Below are positions 43,085-52,405 of a stretch of 64,000 nucleotides of DNA, one piece after another. The DNA comes from DASSUW01 sp963806395 (GTDB taxonomy: Bacteria; Actinomycetota; Thermoleophilia; Solirubrobacterales; Solirubrobacteraceae): contig CAWDYI010000022.1 in assembly GCA_963806395.1 (NCBI GenBank), positions 1-64,000 on the forward strand, in the 5' to 3' direction. Under the pieces are notes generated by a model. It had not been told where the DNA came from. It saw nothing but the letters and a program-made list of their open reading frames with translations, and did no database searches. Position numbers and translations under genes: made by a program. The number at the start of each line of letters is the position of its first letter. Positions within the stretch are counted from its first letter, which is position 1.

Positions 43085-44523
43085 CTAGGACCTCTCATCG
43101 GCAGATCGAGCGCAAGCGCAAGCCTCGCCGCGGCATGGCCGGGGACGCCGTGCACGCCGCCGCCCGGGAACGTCGCTGCACTGCCGAGATAGAGGCCTCG
43201 GATCGGCGTCCGGTAGGGCGTCAGCGTTCGGACCGGGCGGAAGATCAGCTGGTCGAGCGCGTACGAGCCGGCGCCCACATCGCCGGCCACGAGGTTGGGA
43301 TTGCGCGCCTCGAGGTCGGCGGAGGTGAGCACGTGACGGGCGAGGATCCGGCCGCGGAAGCCCGGGGCGAAGCGCTCGATCCGGGCCTCGACGCCGTCCG
43401 GTCCGATCTCGGTGTCGTGGACGTACGCCCACGCCGTGTGCTTGCCGGCAGGGGCGCGGCCCGGGTCGGCGATCGACTGCTGGCCGCAGATCGCGAACCC
43501 TCGCTCGTCGCCCACGTGGACCGTCCCGGCTTCGCGCGCCTCCGGGGCGGTCCACGGGATCGGGCCGTCGAGTGCCCAGTCCACCTTCAGCGTCGGCGGG
43601 CCGTAGCGGTAGCGGCGGAGCGCGGCGGCGTAGCGGCGGGGCAGGTCGGCGAGCTGCAGGAGACTGCGCGGCGTGACGTCGGCGATCACGATCCGCGCCG
43701 CCACGCGCTCGCCACCGGCGAGCTCGACGCCCGTGACGCGACCGCGCTCGGCCGCGATGCGCACGACCGGCTGCCCGCAGCGCACCTTCCCGCCCAGCTC
43801 GGCGAGCACGCCGGTGAGCGCCGCGGTGAGCCGGCCCGCTCCGCCCCTGGGGCTCGGCCAGCCGCCCACGTGCCCGAGCAGCTGGAGGTAGACGGCCGTG
43901 ATCGCGCTGCCGCGCGCAGCGATCGGCACGTCGCCGTGCAGCGCCGATCCGTGCAGCCACGCGCGCGCCGCGTCGGACTCCAGCAGCTCGTGCGCCAGCG
44001 CCTGCGCCGGCATCAACACCGCGCGCGCGAGGCTCAGCGTGGCGCGCGGCCCGGCGCGCGCGAGCAGCTCCGCGGGACCGCGGAGCGGCGGGAACCCGGC
44101 CAGCAGCGTCCGGCGCAGCGCGCGCGGCCGGCGCACGAAGGGCTGCGCGAACGCCGCCCACCGCTCGCCGTCGCCGGCGTGCAGGCGGTCGAGTATGTCG
44201 GCGGTCTCGGCGAGGTCGCGCGACAGCACGGCGGCGCTGCCGTCGGGCTGCGGATGCGCCATGCAGAAGCGCGGGTGCACCCATTCGAGCCCGTGGCGCG
44301 CGAGCGGCAGCCGCGCGAACACGGGCGACGCGGCAGCCGCGGGGTAGACGGCGGAGAAGGTGTCGTGGTGGAAGCCGGGCAGCGTCAGCTCCTCGGTCGC
44401 CACCGCGCCGCCCGGGCGGGAAGCACCCTCCAGAACGACCACGGAGCGACCCGCCTGCGCGAGCGCGATCGCGGCCGACAGGCCGTTCGGACCGGAGCCG
44501 ATGACGATCGCGTCGAAGCCCAT
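43081..44523 (-). CDS. FAD-dependent phytoene-desaturase-like oxidoreductase
   Basis: This 480-residue protein begins DAIVIGSGPNGLSAAIALAQ, the FAD-binding dinucleotide motif, followed by SVVVLEGASRPGGAVATEEL, and ends in the second motif RGLYLGSAATFPGGGVHGVP. These are hallmarks of the carotenoid-desaturase/protoporphyrinogen-oxidase group (CrtI-like, Pyr_redox type). No other carotenoid genes are near, so the substrate is unclear. ATG at 44523 is the canonical start; the frame upstream is antisense to the next gene. Confidence 0.9.
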   Translation of the reverse strand: MGFDAIVIGSGPNGLSAAIALAQAGRSVVVLEGASRPGGAVATEELTLPGFHHDTFSAVYPAAAASPVFARLPLARHGLEWVHPRFCMAHPQPDGSAAVLSRDLAETADILDRLHAGDGERWAAFAQPFVRRPRALRRTLLAGFPPLRGPAELLARAGPRATLSLARAVLMPAQALAHELLESDAARAWLHGSALHGDVPIAARGSAITAVYLQLLGHVGGWPSPRGGAGRLTAALTGVLAELGGKVRCGQPVVRIAAERGRVTGVELAGGERVAARIVIADVTPRSLLQLADLPRRYAAALRRYRYGPPTLKVDWALDGPIPWTAPEAREAGTVHVGDERGFAICGQQSIADPGRAPAGKHTAWAYVHDTEIGPDGVEARIERFAPGFRGRILARHVLTSADLEARNPNLVAGDVGAGSYALDQLIFRPVRTLTPYRTPIRGLYLGSAATFPGGGVHGVPGHAAARLALALDLPMRGPR

Positions 44524-44544
44524 CGTCCCGGTAGGTTGACGCGG

Positions 44545-45276
44545 ATGCCCCTCTCCCCGCTCGTCCCGGAGCCGGCGCGCACGGCACACGAGCTGCTCGC
44601 CGAGGTGCGGCCCCGGGAGCGCGCGGGGGCCGACCGGCCGTTCGTGTTCGTGAACATGATCGCCACGGCGGACGGGCGCGCGGCGCTCGAAGGCAGCACG
44701 CGTCCGCTCGGCGGCGAGGCGGACCTGGAACTGCTGCTCGAACTGCGGGAGATCGCGGACGCCGTGCTGATCGGGACCGGCACGCTCCGCGCCGAGGGCT
44801 ACGCCCGGCTCATGCGCAGCGAGGAGCGGCGGGCGCGCCGGATCGCCGCCGGGCTCGCGGAGGACCCGGTGGCGGTGCTGATCTCGCGCCGGTTCGACAT
44901 CCCGTGGGAGGCCGGCATGTTCCAGGCGCCCGAGCAGCCGGTCCTGATCTACACCGGCGCGGAGGGCGCGGTGCCCGACGTGCCCGCGCCGGTCGAGGTC
45001 GTGGTGCTCGACGACCCGGCGCCGGCAATCGCGCTCGCCGACCTGCGTAAGCGCGGCGTGCGGGCGTTGGGGTGCGAGGGCGGCCCGACGCTGCTCGGAG
45101 CGCTGGTCGCCGCCGCGGCCGTGGACGAGCTGTACCTCACGATCGCCCCGCTGCTCACCGGCGACGAGGCCGAGCCGACGATCGTGTCCGGCGGCACGCT
45201 CCCGCAGCCGGTCGGCATGGAGCTGCTGTGGACGCTCCAGTCCGGATCGGAGCTGTACATGCGCTACGGCCTATAG
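44545..45276 (+). CDS. RibD C-terminal-like / dihydrofolate reductase family protein
   Basis: This 243-residue protein resembles the reductase domain of RibD and dihydrofolate-reductase-like proteins: FVFVNMIATADGRAALEGST, DAVLIGTGTLRAEGYARLM and RALGCEGGPTLLGALVAAAA. No deaminase domain is attached and no rib genes are nearby, so a general pteridine or flavin reductase role is likely. TAGGTT-N7-ATG suggests a leaderless start. It is divergent from the FAD gene with 21 bases between starts. Confidence 0.85.
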   Translation: MPLSPLVPEPARTAHELLAEVRPRERAGADRPFVFVNMIATADGRAALEGSTRPLGGEADLELLLELREIADAVLIGTGTLRAEGYARLMRSEERRARRIAAGLAEDPVAVLISRRFDIPWEAGMFQAPEQPVLIYTGAEGAVPDVPAPVEVVVLDDPAPAIALADLRKRGVRALGCEGGPTLLGALVAAAAVDELYLTIAPLLTGDEAEPTIVSGGTLPQPVGMELLWTLQSGSELYMRYGL

Positions 45277-45287
45277 GGTCCGCGCCC

Positions 45288-46037
45288 ATGCGAATCGAGG
45301 GATCCAGCGCGTTCGTCGCGGGAGGCGCGTCCGGGCTCGGCGCCGCCACCGCGCGGCGCCTCCGTGCTGCCGGGGCGGAGGTCACGATCGCCGACCTGAA
45401 CGATGAGAAGGGCGAGGCGGTCGCGGCCGAGCTGGACGGGCGCTTCGTCCGCTGCGACGTCACCGACGCCTCGCAGGTCCAGACCGCCGTCGAGTCCGCC
45501 GGTCCGCTGCGGATCTCCGTCTGCTGCGCGGGCGTCGGCTGGGCGGAGAAGACCGCCGGCCGGCGTGGGCCTCACTCGCTCGACCCGTTCGAGACCGTGA
45601 TCCGGATCAACCTGATCGGCACGTTCAACGTGCTGCGGCTGGCCGCGGCGGCGATGCTCGGCGGCGAGCCCGACGCCGAGGGCGAGCGCGGCGTGTGCAT
45701 CAACACCGCCTCGATCGCCGCCTTCGACGGCCAGATCGGCCAGCTCGCCTACTCGGCGTCAAAGGGCGGGATCGTCGGCATGACGCTCCCGGCCGCACGC
45801 GACCTCGCGTCGTCCGGGATCCGCGTCATGACGATCGCCCCCGGCCTGTTCGACACGCCACTGCTCGCCGGGCTCCCGGAGGAGGCGCGCGCGGCGCTCG
45901 GCGAACAGGTCCCCCACCCGCACCGCCTCGGCCGCCCGCAGGAGTACGCCGACCTCGCCGCACACATCGTGGAGAACCCGATGCTGAACGGTGAGGTCAT
46001 CCGGCTCGACGGTGCTCTGCGGATGCCGCCGCGGTAG
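45288..46037 (+). CDS. Short-chain dehydrogenase (type II 3-hydroxyacyl-CoA dehydrogenase-like)
   Basis: This 249-residue SDR has the cofactor motif VAGGASGLGAATARRLRA, SVCCAGVGWAEKTAG, the catalytic Ser in NTASIAAFDGQIGQLAYSAS with YSASKGG following (YxxxK), and a C-terminal PGLFDTPLLAGLPEEARA. It is close to HSD10/hydroxyacyl-CoA dehydrogenase type II. TAGGGT sits 8 bases before the ATG, suggesting a leaderless transcript that starts inside the 11-base gap after the preceding gene. Confidence 0.92.
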   Translation: MRIEGSSAFVAGGASGLGAATARRLRAAGAEVTIADLNDEKGEAVAAELDGRFVRCDVTDASQVQTAVESAGPLRISVCCAGVGWAEKTAGRRGPHSLDPFETVIRINLIGTFNVLRLAAAAMLGGEPDAEGERGVCINTASIAAFDGQIGQLAYSASKGGIVGMTLPAARDLASSGIRVMTIAPGLFDTPLLAGLPEEARAALGEQVPHPHRLGRPQEYADLAAHIVENPMLNGEVIRLDGALRMPPR

Positions 46038-46055
46038 GCGCGGCGGCACGGGCCG

Positions 46056-46381
46056 AACGTCAACTGCGCTGGGTGGGGAAGCGGGCGTCCGTTGCGGACG
46101 GTGAGGGCGCGTGGTCCGGGGGGTGGTTCACAAACGTTCACGCATATCGAACAAACGTAACGCACCCCCCTCTCGAGCTCGCTTGACGCCGGGCGCCCTA
46201 AGGGGGTCTGACCCCTGTTCGGGCGCCCTAAGAGGGGTCTGACCCCTGTTCGGGCGCCCTAAGAGGGGTCTGACCCCTGTTCGGGCGCCTGATCCGGGGG
46301 GTGGTTCACCTAGGTCCACCTATAGGACGCAAACGTGAACCACCCCTCGATCCTGACTCCCTTAATGCCGCAGTTGACGTT
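46056..46381. repeat. Composite intergenic repeat element with 13-bp inverted ends
   Basis: AACGTCAACTGCG at 46056-46068 is exactly inverted at 46369-46381. The first 26 bases also match an arm of the element at 242-271. Inside are a block shared with 27338-27363, a tandem hairpin array (46191-46290), and perfect arms GGGGTGGTTCAC (around 46297) and GTGAACCACCCC (46335-46346). The right end (ACTCCCTTAATGCCGCAG and onward) is the same as at 27382. There is no ORF. The element fills the whole gap between the convergent SDR and acetolactate synthase genes. Confidence 0.85.
46191..46290. repeat. Tandem array of 30-31-base hairpin units
   Basis: Three head-to-tail copies (46191-46220, 46221-46251, 46252-46282) plus a partial fourth share GGGCGCCCTAAG and CTGACCCCTGTTC. 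Each unit contains the dyad GGGGTC-T-GACCCC (the first has one G less spacing), so the array can form three strong hairpins. A single GGGGTCTGACCCC also occurs at about 29797-29809 within the HtrA-like gene. Confidence 0.85.
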
Positions 46382-46390
46382 CGCCGGCAG

Positions 46391-48052
46391 CTACGCCCCG
46401 ATCATGTCCCGCGCAGCACCGCCCGGCCGGAACATCGGCAGACAGTCGGCATCGGGCTCGATCGCCACCCGCACGAGCGCCGGACCGGGCTCCGCGAGCG
46501 TGTCCGCCAGGGCTTCGGCGAGCCCGGCCTCCTCGCCGGCCGGGACGTCGCGGGCGGCGATCCCGAACGCCGCGGCGAGCGCGGGCCAGTCGGGGGTGGC
46601 GCCGAGGTCGACCGCGCTGCGACGGCCGCCCCAGAACATGTCCTGCTGCTGGCGGACCATGCCGAGCGCGCCGTTGTCGAGCACGACGATCTTGACCGGC
46701 AGCTGCTCGTGCGCCGCGGTTGCGAGCTCCTGCACGTTGAGCAGCAGCGAGCCCTCGCCGGTCACGCACACGACCGCAGCGTCCGGGCACGCGACCTGCG
46801 CGCCGAGCGCCGCGGGAAGGCCGAAGCCCATCGTGCCGAGGCCGCCGGAGGTGATCCAGCGGCGCGGGCGGTCGAAGCGCAGGCGGTTGGCCGCCCACAT
46901 CTGGTGCTGGCCGACGTCGGTCGTGACGATCGCCTCGCCGCCCAGCAGGGTCTGGAGTGCGTCGAGCGCTTCCTCGGCGCGGTTGCGCGGCGCGCCGCCG
47001 GCCCGCCAGCCGCCGATCCGCTCCCACCAGTCGGCGAGCCGGCCGCGGTCGGCGCCGAGCGGTGAGTACGCCTCGGCGATCGCCGCCAGCGCCCGCCGGG
47101 CGTCGCCGACGATCGGCACGTGCGCCGGCACGTTCTTGCCGATCTCCGCCGGGTCGACATCGATGTGCACGACCTTGGCGTGTGGCGCGAACTCGTCGAG
47201 CGCGCCCGTGACGCGGTCGTCGAAGCGCGCACCGACGGCCACGATCAGGTCCGCCTCGTCGATCGCCCGGTTCGCCGCGGGCGTGCCGTGCATGCCGAGC
47301 ATCCCGAGCCAGCGCGGATCGCTCGCCGGGAACGCGCCCAGCGCCATCAGCGTCGTCGTGACCGGGAGGTTGGCGAGCCGTGCCAGCGCCGTCAGCTCCG
47401 CGGCGGCGCCGGCGTGGACCACGCCTCCGCCGGCGTACAGCACCGGCCGCCGTGCGGCGGCGATCGCCCCGGCGGCGATGCGCACCTGGCGCCCGTTCGG
47501 CTTCGTCCGCGGCCGGAAGCCGGGCAGGTTGGGCGGGTGCGCCGGCGTGCCGCGCGCCGGGCCGCTCGCGACGTCGACCGGCACGTCGACGAGCACCGGC
47601 CCGGGGCGGCCGGAGAGCGCCAGGTGCATCGCGTCGGCGATCGCCTGCGCGATGTCGTCGGGCCGCTCGACCGCGATCGAGTGCTTGACGATCGGCGCGG
47701 TGATGCCGATCACGTCCGCCTCCTGGAAGGCGTTGGTGCCGCGCAGCGAGGTGCGGACCTGACCCGTGACGAACACCGTCGGGACGGAGTCCATGTGCGC
47801 GTCGCAGATCGGCGTGACGAGGTTCGTCGCGCCCGGCCCCGAGGTGGCGAAGGCGACGCCGACGCGCCCGGTCGCCCGCGCATATCCCGCGGCGGCGTGA
47901 CCGGCGCCCGCCTCGTGGCGCATCAGCACGTGCCGGATCCCGGAGTCCAGCAGCGCGTCGTACAGCGGCAGGCAAGCACCGCCGGGCATGCCGAAGACGG
48001 CTTCGACCCCGGCGCGCTCGAGCGCCGCGATCAGGGCATCGGCGCCGCGCAT
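46391..48052 (-). CDS. ilvB: Acetolactate synthase large subunit-type, ThDP-dependent
   Basis: This 553-residue ThDP enzyme has the three domains of acetolactate synthases: the N-terminal catalytic Glu in VLMRHEAGAGHAAAGYARAT, the central FAD/CoA-type domain (VDPAEIGKN), and the C-terminal ThDP-binding motif GDG variant TGEGSLLLNVQELATAA with the ending PVKIVVLDNGALGMVRQQQD. It makes acetolactate for valine, leucine and isoleucine. No small subunit ilvN or ilvC is next to it. GGGAGG lies before the ATG, and a short Leu/Val-rich leader ORF overlaps the start. Confidence 0.9.
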   Translation of the reverse strand: MRGADALIAALERAGVEAVFGMPGGACLPLYDALLDSGIRHVLMRHEAGAGHAAAGYARATGRVGVAFATSGPGATNLVTPICDAHMDSVPTVFVTGQVRTSLRGTNAFQEADVIGITAPIVKHSIAVERPDDIAQAIADAMHLALSGRPGPVLVDVPVDVASGPARGTPAHPPNLPGFRPRTKPNGRQVRIAAGAIAAARRPVLYAGGGVVHAGAAAELTALARLANLPVTTTLMALGAFPASDPRWLGMLGMHGTPAANRAIDEADLIVAVGARFDDRVTGALDEFAPHAKVVHIDVDPAEIGKNVPAHVPIVGDARRALAAIAEAYSPLGADRGRLADWWERIGGWRAGGAPRNRAEEALDALQTLLGGEAIVTTDVGQHQMWAANRLRFDRPRRWITSGGLGTMGFGLPAALGAQVACPDAAVVCVTGEGSLLLNVQELATAAHEQLPVKIVVLDNGALGMVRQQQDMFWGGRRSAVDLGATPDWPALAAAFGIAARDVPAGEEAGLAEALADTLAEPGPALVRVAIEPDADCLPMFRPGGAARDMIGA

Positions 48053-48111
48053 CGCAAGTGCCTCCCGTGGTGGCGATCGCGATGAGCAAGGACGGTGGTG
48101 AGTACGAGCAT
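48031..48111 (-). CDS. Putative leader peptide overlapping the ilvB start
   Basis: A 26-codon ORF begins MLVLTTVLAHRDRHHGRHLR and stops 19 bases inside ilvB, in a different frame. Five of the first eight residues are Leu or Val, with two Thr, as in ilv leader peptides that sense branched-chain tRNA charging. GGAAAGG stands 8 bases before its ATG. Because it overlaps ilvB it would act by translational coupling rather than classical terminator attenuation; no terminator-antiterminator pair is seen. Not in any family I can name. Confidence 0.45.
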   Translation of the reverse strand: MLVLTTVLAHRDRHHGRHLRCAAPMP

Positions 48112-48141
48112 GAGAAGGGCCTTTCCGAGACAGGAGCAGAA

Positions 48142-48155
48142 CCCGCGAAGGCGGG
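48142..48155 (-). terminator. Small GC hairpin downstream of the exporter gene
   Basis: CCCGC-GAAG-GCGGG forms a 5-base-pair stem with a tetraloop 40 bases after the exporter stop. On the minus strand it is followed by TTCTGCTCC, a weak U-tract. It could end the exporter transcript ahead of ilvB. Confidence 0.35.
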
Positions 48156-48194
48156 CAGGGAACGTGGGAGCCGAGGGAGCTCGGGCTCAGCCGG

Positions 48195-49460
48195 CTACTC
48201 GCACGCCGACGGGAGCGCCCTCGGCGCCCGGAAGTCGGTCGGCGTGCTGTGCGGCCATGCAGGAGAGGATCGCACCACTGTCAACGCGGCGACGGCGACG
48301 ACCGCCGGGACGAGCAGGTACGGACCCGAGAACGCGAGCACCGCGAGCACCGCCGCGAACGCGATGCCCGCCGCCCGGCGCGCCGCGCCGTCGAGTAGCC
48401 GCACGCCGGCGGCGGTGGCGGTCACGTACACCGCGACGAACGCGGCGCCGCTGGCACGCACGAGACCGTCGAGGCTCAGCACGTCCGTTCCCAGTGGCAC
48501 CAGCAGAACCGCGCCGGTCACGGCGAACAGCGCGAGCGCACGGCTCGGGCGAGCGAGCACCGGCGGGGCGGCACCCTCTTCGGCGAGCGCGCCCGCGAGC
48601 TTCGTCGCGGCGGCGACGTAGGCGTTCATCGTGCCCATCGTCAGCAGGGCCGCGAGCGCGGCGGTCGCCGTCCTGCCCGGCGCCCCGAGGCCCGCGGCCA
48701 TCAGGTCCGCGAGCGGCACGTTCGACGGCGCCGCGGTGCCCAGCACGCCGACGCTGGCGACGGCCAGCCCGAGGTAGAGCACGACCACGACGCCGAGCGC
48801 GGAGAAGATCGCGCGCGGGAGCTGGCGGGTCGGATCGCGCAGCTCGCCGGCGAGGTGCGAGACGGCCTCCCAGCCGATGAAGGAGAACATCAGCAGGCTC
48901 GCCGCCGTTCCGACGGCCGCCCAGCCGTGCGGCACGAACGGCGTCCAGTTCTCCGCACGGCTCTCGGGCAGCGCGGTGACGATCGCGACGAGCATCAGCG
49001 CAGCGAGCAGGCCGGCGAGCCGTAGCTGGAGCCGCGCCGTCGTGTGCAGCCCGAACGCGTTCGCCGCGATCACCGCCGCCATCATGCCCGCGGCGCCGAC
49101 GACGGCTCCCCCGCGGCCGGCGCCCACGAGCTCGGCGACGTAGAACCCGCCGGCCAACGCCACGGCGGGCGCGCCGATGACGACGCCGGCGAGGAACCAC
49201 CAGCCGGTGATCGCACCGGTGCGCCGCCCGAACGCGGCGCGGGCGTACGCGGCGGTGCCGCCGGCCTCGGGATAGCGCACGCCGAGCGCGGCGAACGTCA
49301 TCGCGAGCGGCGCCGACAGCGCGAGCAGCGCCGCCCACGCGAGGACGGAGGCAGGACCGGCGGCTTCGGCCGCGAGCGCGGGAACGATCAGGACGCCGGG
49401 GCCGAGGACGGCGCCGACGTAAAGCGCGGTCGCGGAGCGGGTGGAGAGCGTGCCGGTCAT
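48195..49460 (-). CDS. APC-family amino-acid permease/exporter (YjeH-like)
   Basis: This 421-residue membrane protein has about 12 helices and the APC-family start TALYVGAVLGPGVLIVPALA, with YPEAGGTAAYARAAFGRRTG and FIGWEAVSHLAGELRDPTRQ. This resembles YjeH of E. coli, which exports methionine and branched-chain amino acids. Its position between ilvB and a divergent Lrp-type gene supports export of branched-chain amino acids controlled by Lrp, as in the brnFE-lrp or yjeH context. The C-terminal 30 residues are variable. Confidence 0.88.
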   Translation of the reverse strand: MTGTLSTRSATALYVGAVLGPGVLIVPALAAEAAGPASVLAWAALLALSAPLAMTFAALGVRYPEAGGTAAYARAAFGRRTGAITGWWFLAGVVIGAPAVALAGGFYVAELVGAGRGGAVVGAAGMMAAVIAANAFGLHTTARLQLRLAGLLAALMLVAIVTALPESRAENWTPFVPHGWAAVGTAASLLMFSFIGWEAVSHLAGELRDPTRQLPRAIFSALGVVVVLYLGLAVASVGVLGTAAPSNVPLADLMAAGLGAPGRTATAALAALLTMGTMNAYVAAATKLAGALAEEGAAPPVLARPSRALALFAVTGAVLLVPLGTDVLSLDGLVRASGAAFVAVYVTATAAGVRLLDGAARRAAGIAFAAVLAVLAFSGPYLLVPAVVAVAALTVVRSSPAWPHSTPTDFRAPRALPSACE

Positions 49461-49566
49461 GTAGGGCAGTGTCTCTCGAATTCAGGGGCATTTGGTGCTC
49501 ACTTGCTCCCCTACGACACCCGCCTGCGCAATGATCTGCGTCTGACCACCATTCTAGGAGATGATC

Positions 49567-50025
49567 ATGCCCCTGGACGTCGTCGATCGCCGGATGCTGG
49601 AGATCCTCCAGCGCGACGGCCGGATCTCCAACGCCGGCCTCGCCGAGCAGCTGCATCTCTCCCCGTCGCCGTGCCTGCGGCGCCTGCGCGCGCTCGAGCG
49701 CGACGGCGTGATCACCGGGTACGGCGCCGTGCTCGACCGCCCGTTGCTGGGGCTCGGCCTGACCGTCTTCGTCGAGCTCAAGGTCGACAACCACTCGGAC
49801 CGCAATGCGGCGATCATCGGCGACGCGCTGCGCGCCGCGCCCGGCGTGATCTCGGCGCACATCGTGTCCGGCTCGGCGGACTTCCTGCTCGAAGTCGTCG
49901 TGGCGGACCTGGCCAGCTACGAGCGCCTGCTGTTCGGGATGCTGCTGAAGCTGCCGCACGTCAGCGACGTGCGCTCGAACTTCGCGCTGCGCACGGTCAA
50001 GAGCCCTGGCCCGCTGCCTCTATGA
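49567..50025 (+). CDS. Lrp/AsnC-family transcriptional regulator
   Basis: This 152-residue regulator has an N-terminal helix-turn-helix (LDVVDRRMLEILQRDGRISN, then EQLHLSPSPCLRRLRALERD) and a RAM ligand-binding domain (VFVELKVDNHSDRNAAIIGD; SGSADFLLEVVVADLASYER). Lrp proteins sense amino acids, often leucine. An AGGAG site fits the second ATG (49567), 6 bases downstream, better than the ATG at 49561. It is divergent from the amino-acid exporter across a 106-base gap that must hold both promoters. Confidence 0.92.
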   Translation: MPLDVVDRRMLEILQRDGRISNAGLAEQLHLSPSPCLRRLRALERDGVITGYGAVLDRPLLGLGLTVFVELKVDNHSDRNAAIIGDALRAAPGVISAHIVSGSADFLLEVVVADLASYERLLFGMLLKLPHVSDVRSNFALRTVKSPGPLPL

Positions 50026-50048
50026 TCTCAGTCGGAACCACTGAGATC
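50024..50048 (+). terminator. Hairpin after the lrp gene
   Basis: GATCTCAGT (50024-50032) pairs perfectly with ACTGAGATC (50040-50048) across a 7-base loop, starting at the lrp stop codon. There is no U-run after it, so it may be a rho-independent-like stem or a processing barrier that separates lrp from lon. Confidence 0.45.
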
Positions 50049-50051
50049 CGC

Positions 50052-50081
50052 TTGACCACGAGTGACTTCACGCGCTAGACT
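50052..50081 (+). promoter_or_regulatory. Sigma-70-type promoter of lon
   Basis: TTGACC (50052-50057) and TAGACT (50076-50081) are spaced by 18 bases and lie 41 bases before the lon ATG. The -10 box is the same as that of rpoD. The operator palindrome overlaps the -10 box. Confidence 0.65.
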
Positions 50082-50099
50082 TACGTACCATACGTAAGT
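50079..50099. promoter_or_regulatory. Perfect inverted repeat operator at the lon promoter
   Basis: ACTTACGTA-CCA-TACGTAAGT is a perfect dyad with 9-base arms and a 3-base spacer. It overlaps the -10 box and the expected transcription start of lon, the position of a repressor site. It does not resemble the HspR (HAIR) or CIRCE elements known for heat-shock genes, so another dimeric regulator is likely. Confidence 0.7.
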
Positions 50100-50122
50100 T
50101 CCTACAGAAGGTGAAGCTTTAG

Positions 50123-52401
<2,279 letters not shown>

Positions 52402-52405
<4 letters not shown>

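Noticed and set aside
46191..46290. Tandem repeats as a possible CRISPR array
   Set aside because: Units follow head to tail with no unique spacers, and no cas genes are present.
46056..46381. Inverted-repeat element as an insertion sequence
   Set aside because: It is only 326 bases, has no transposase ORF and I see no clear target duplication. It may be a non-autonomous element, so only the repeat is called.
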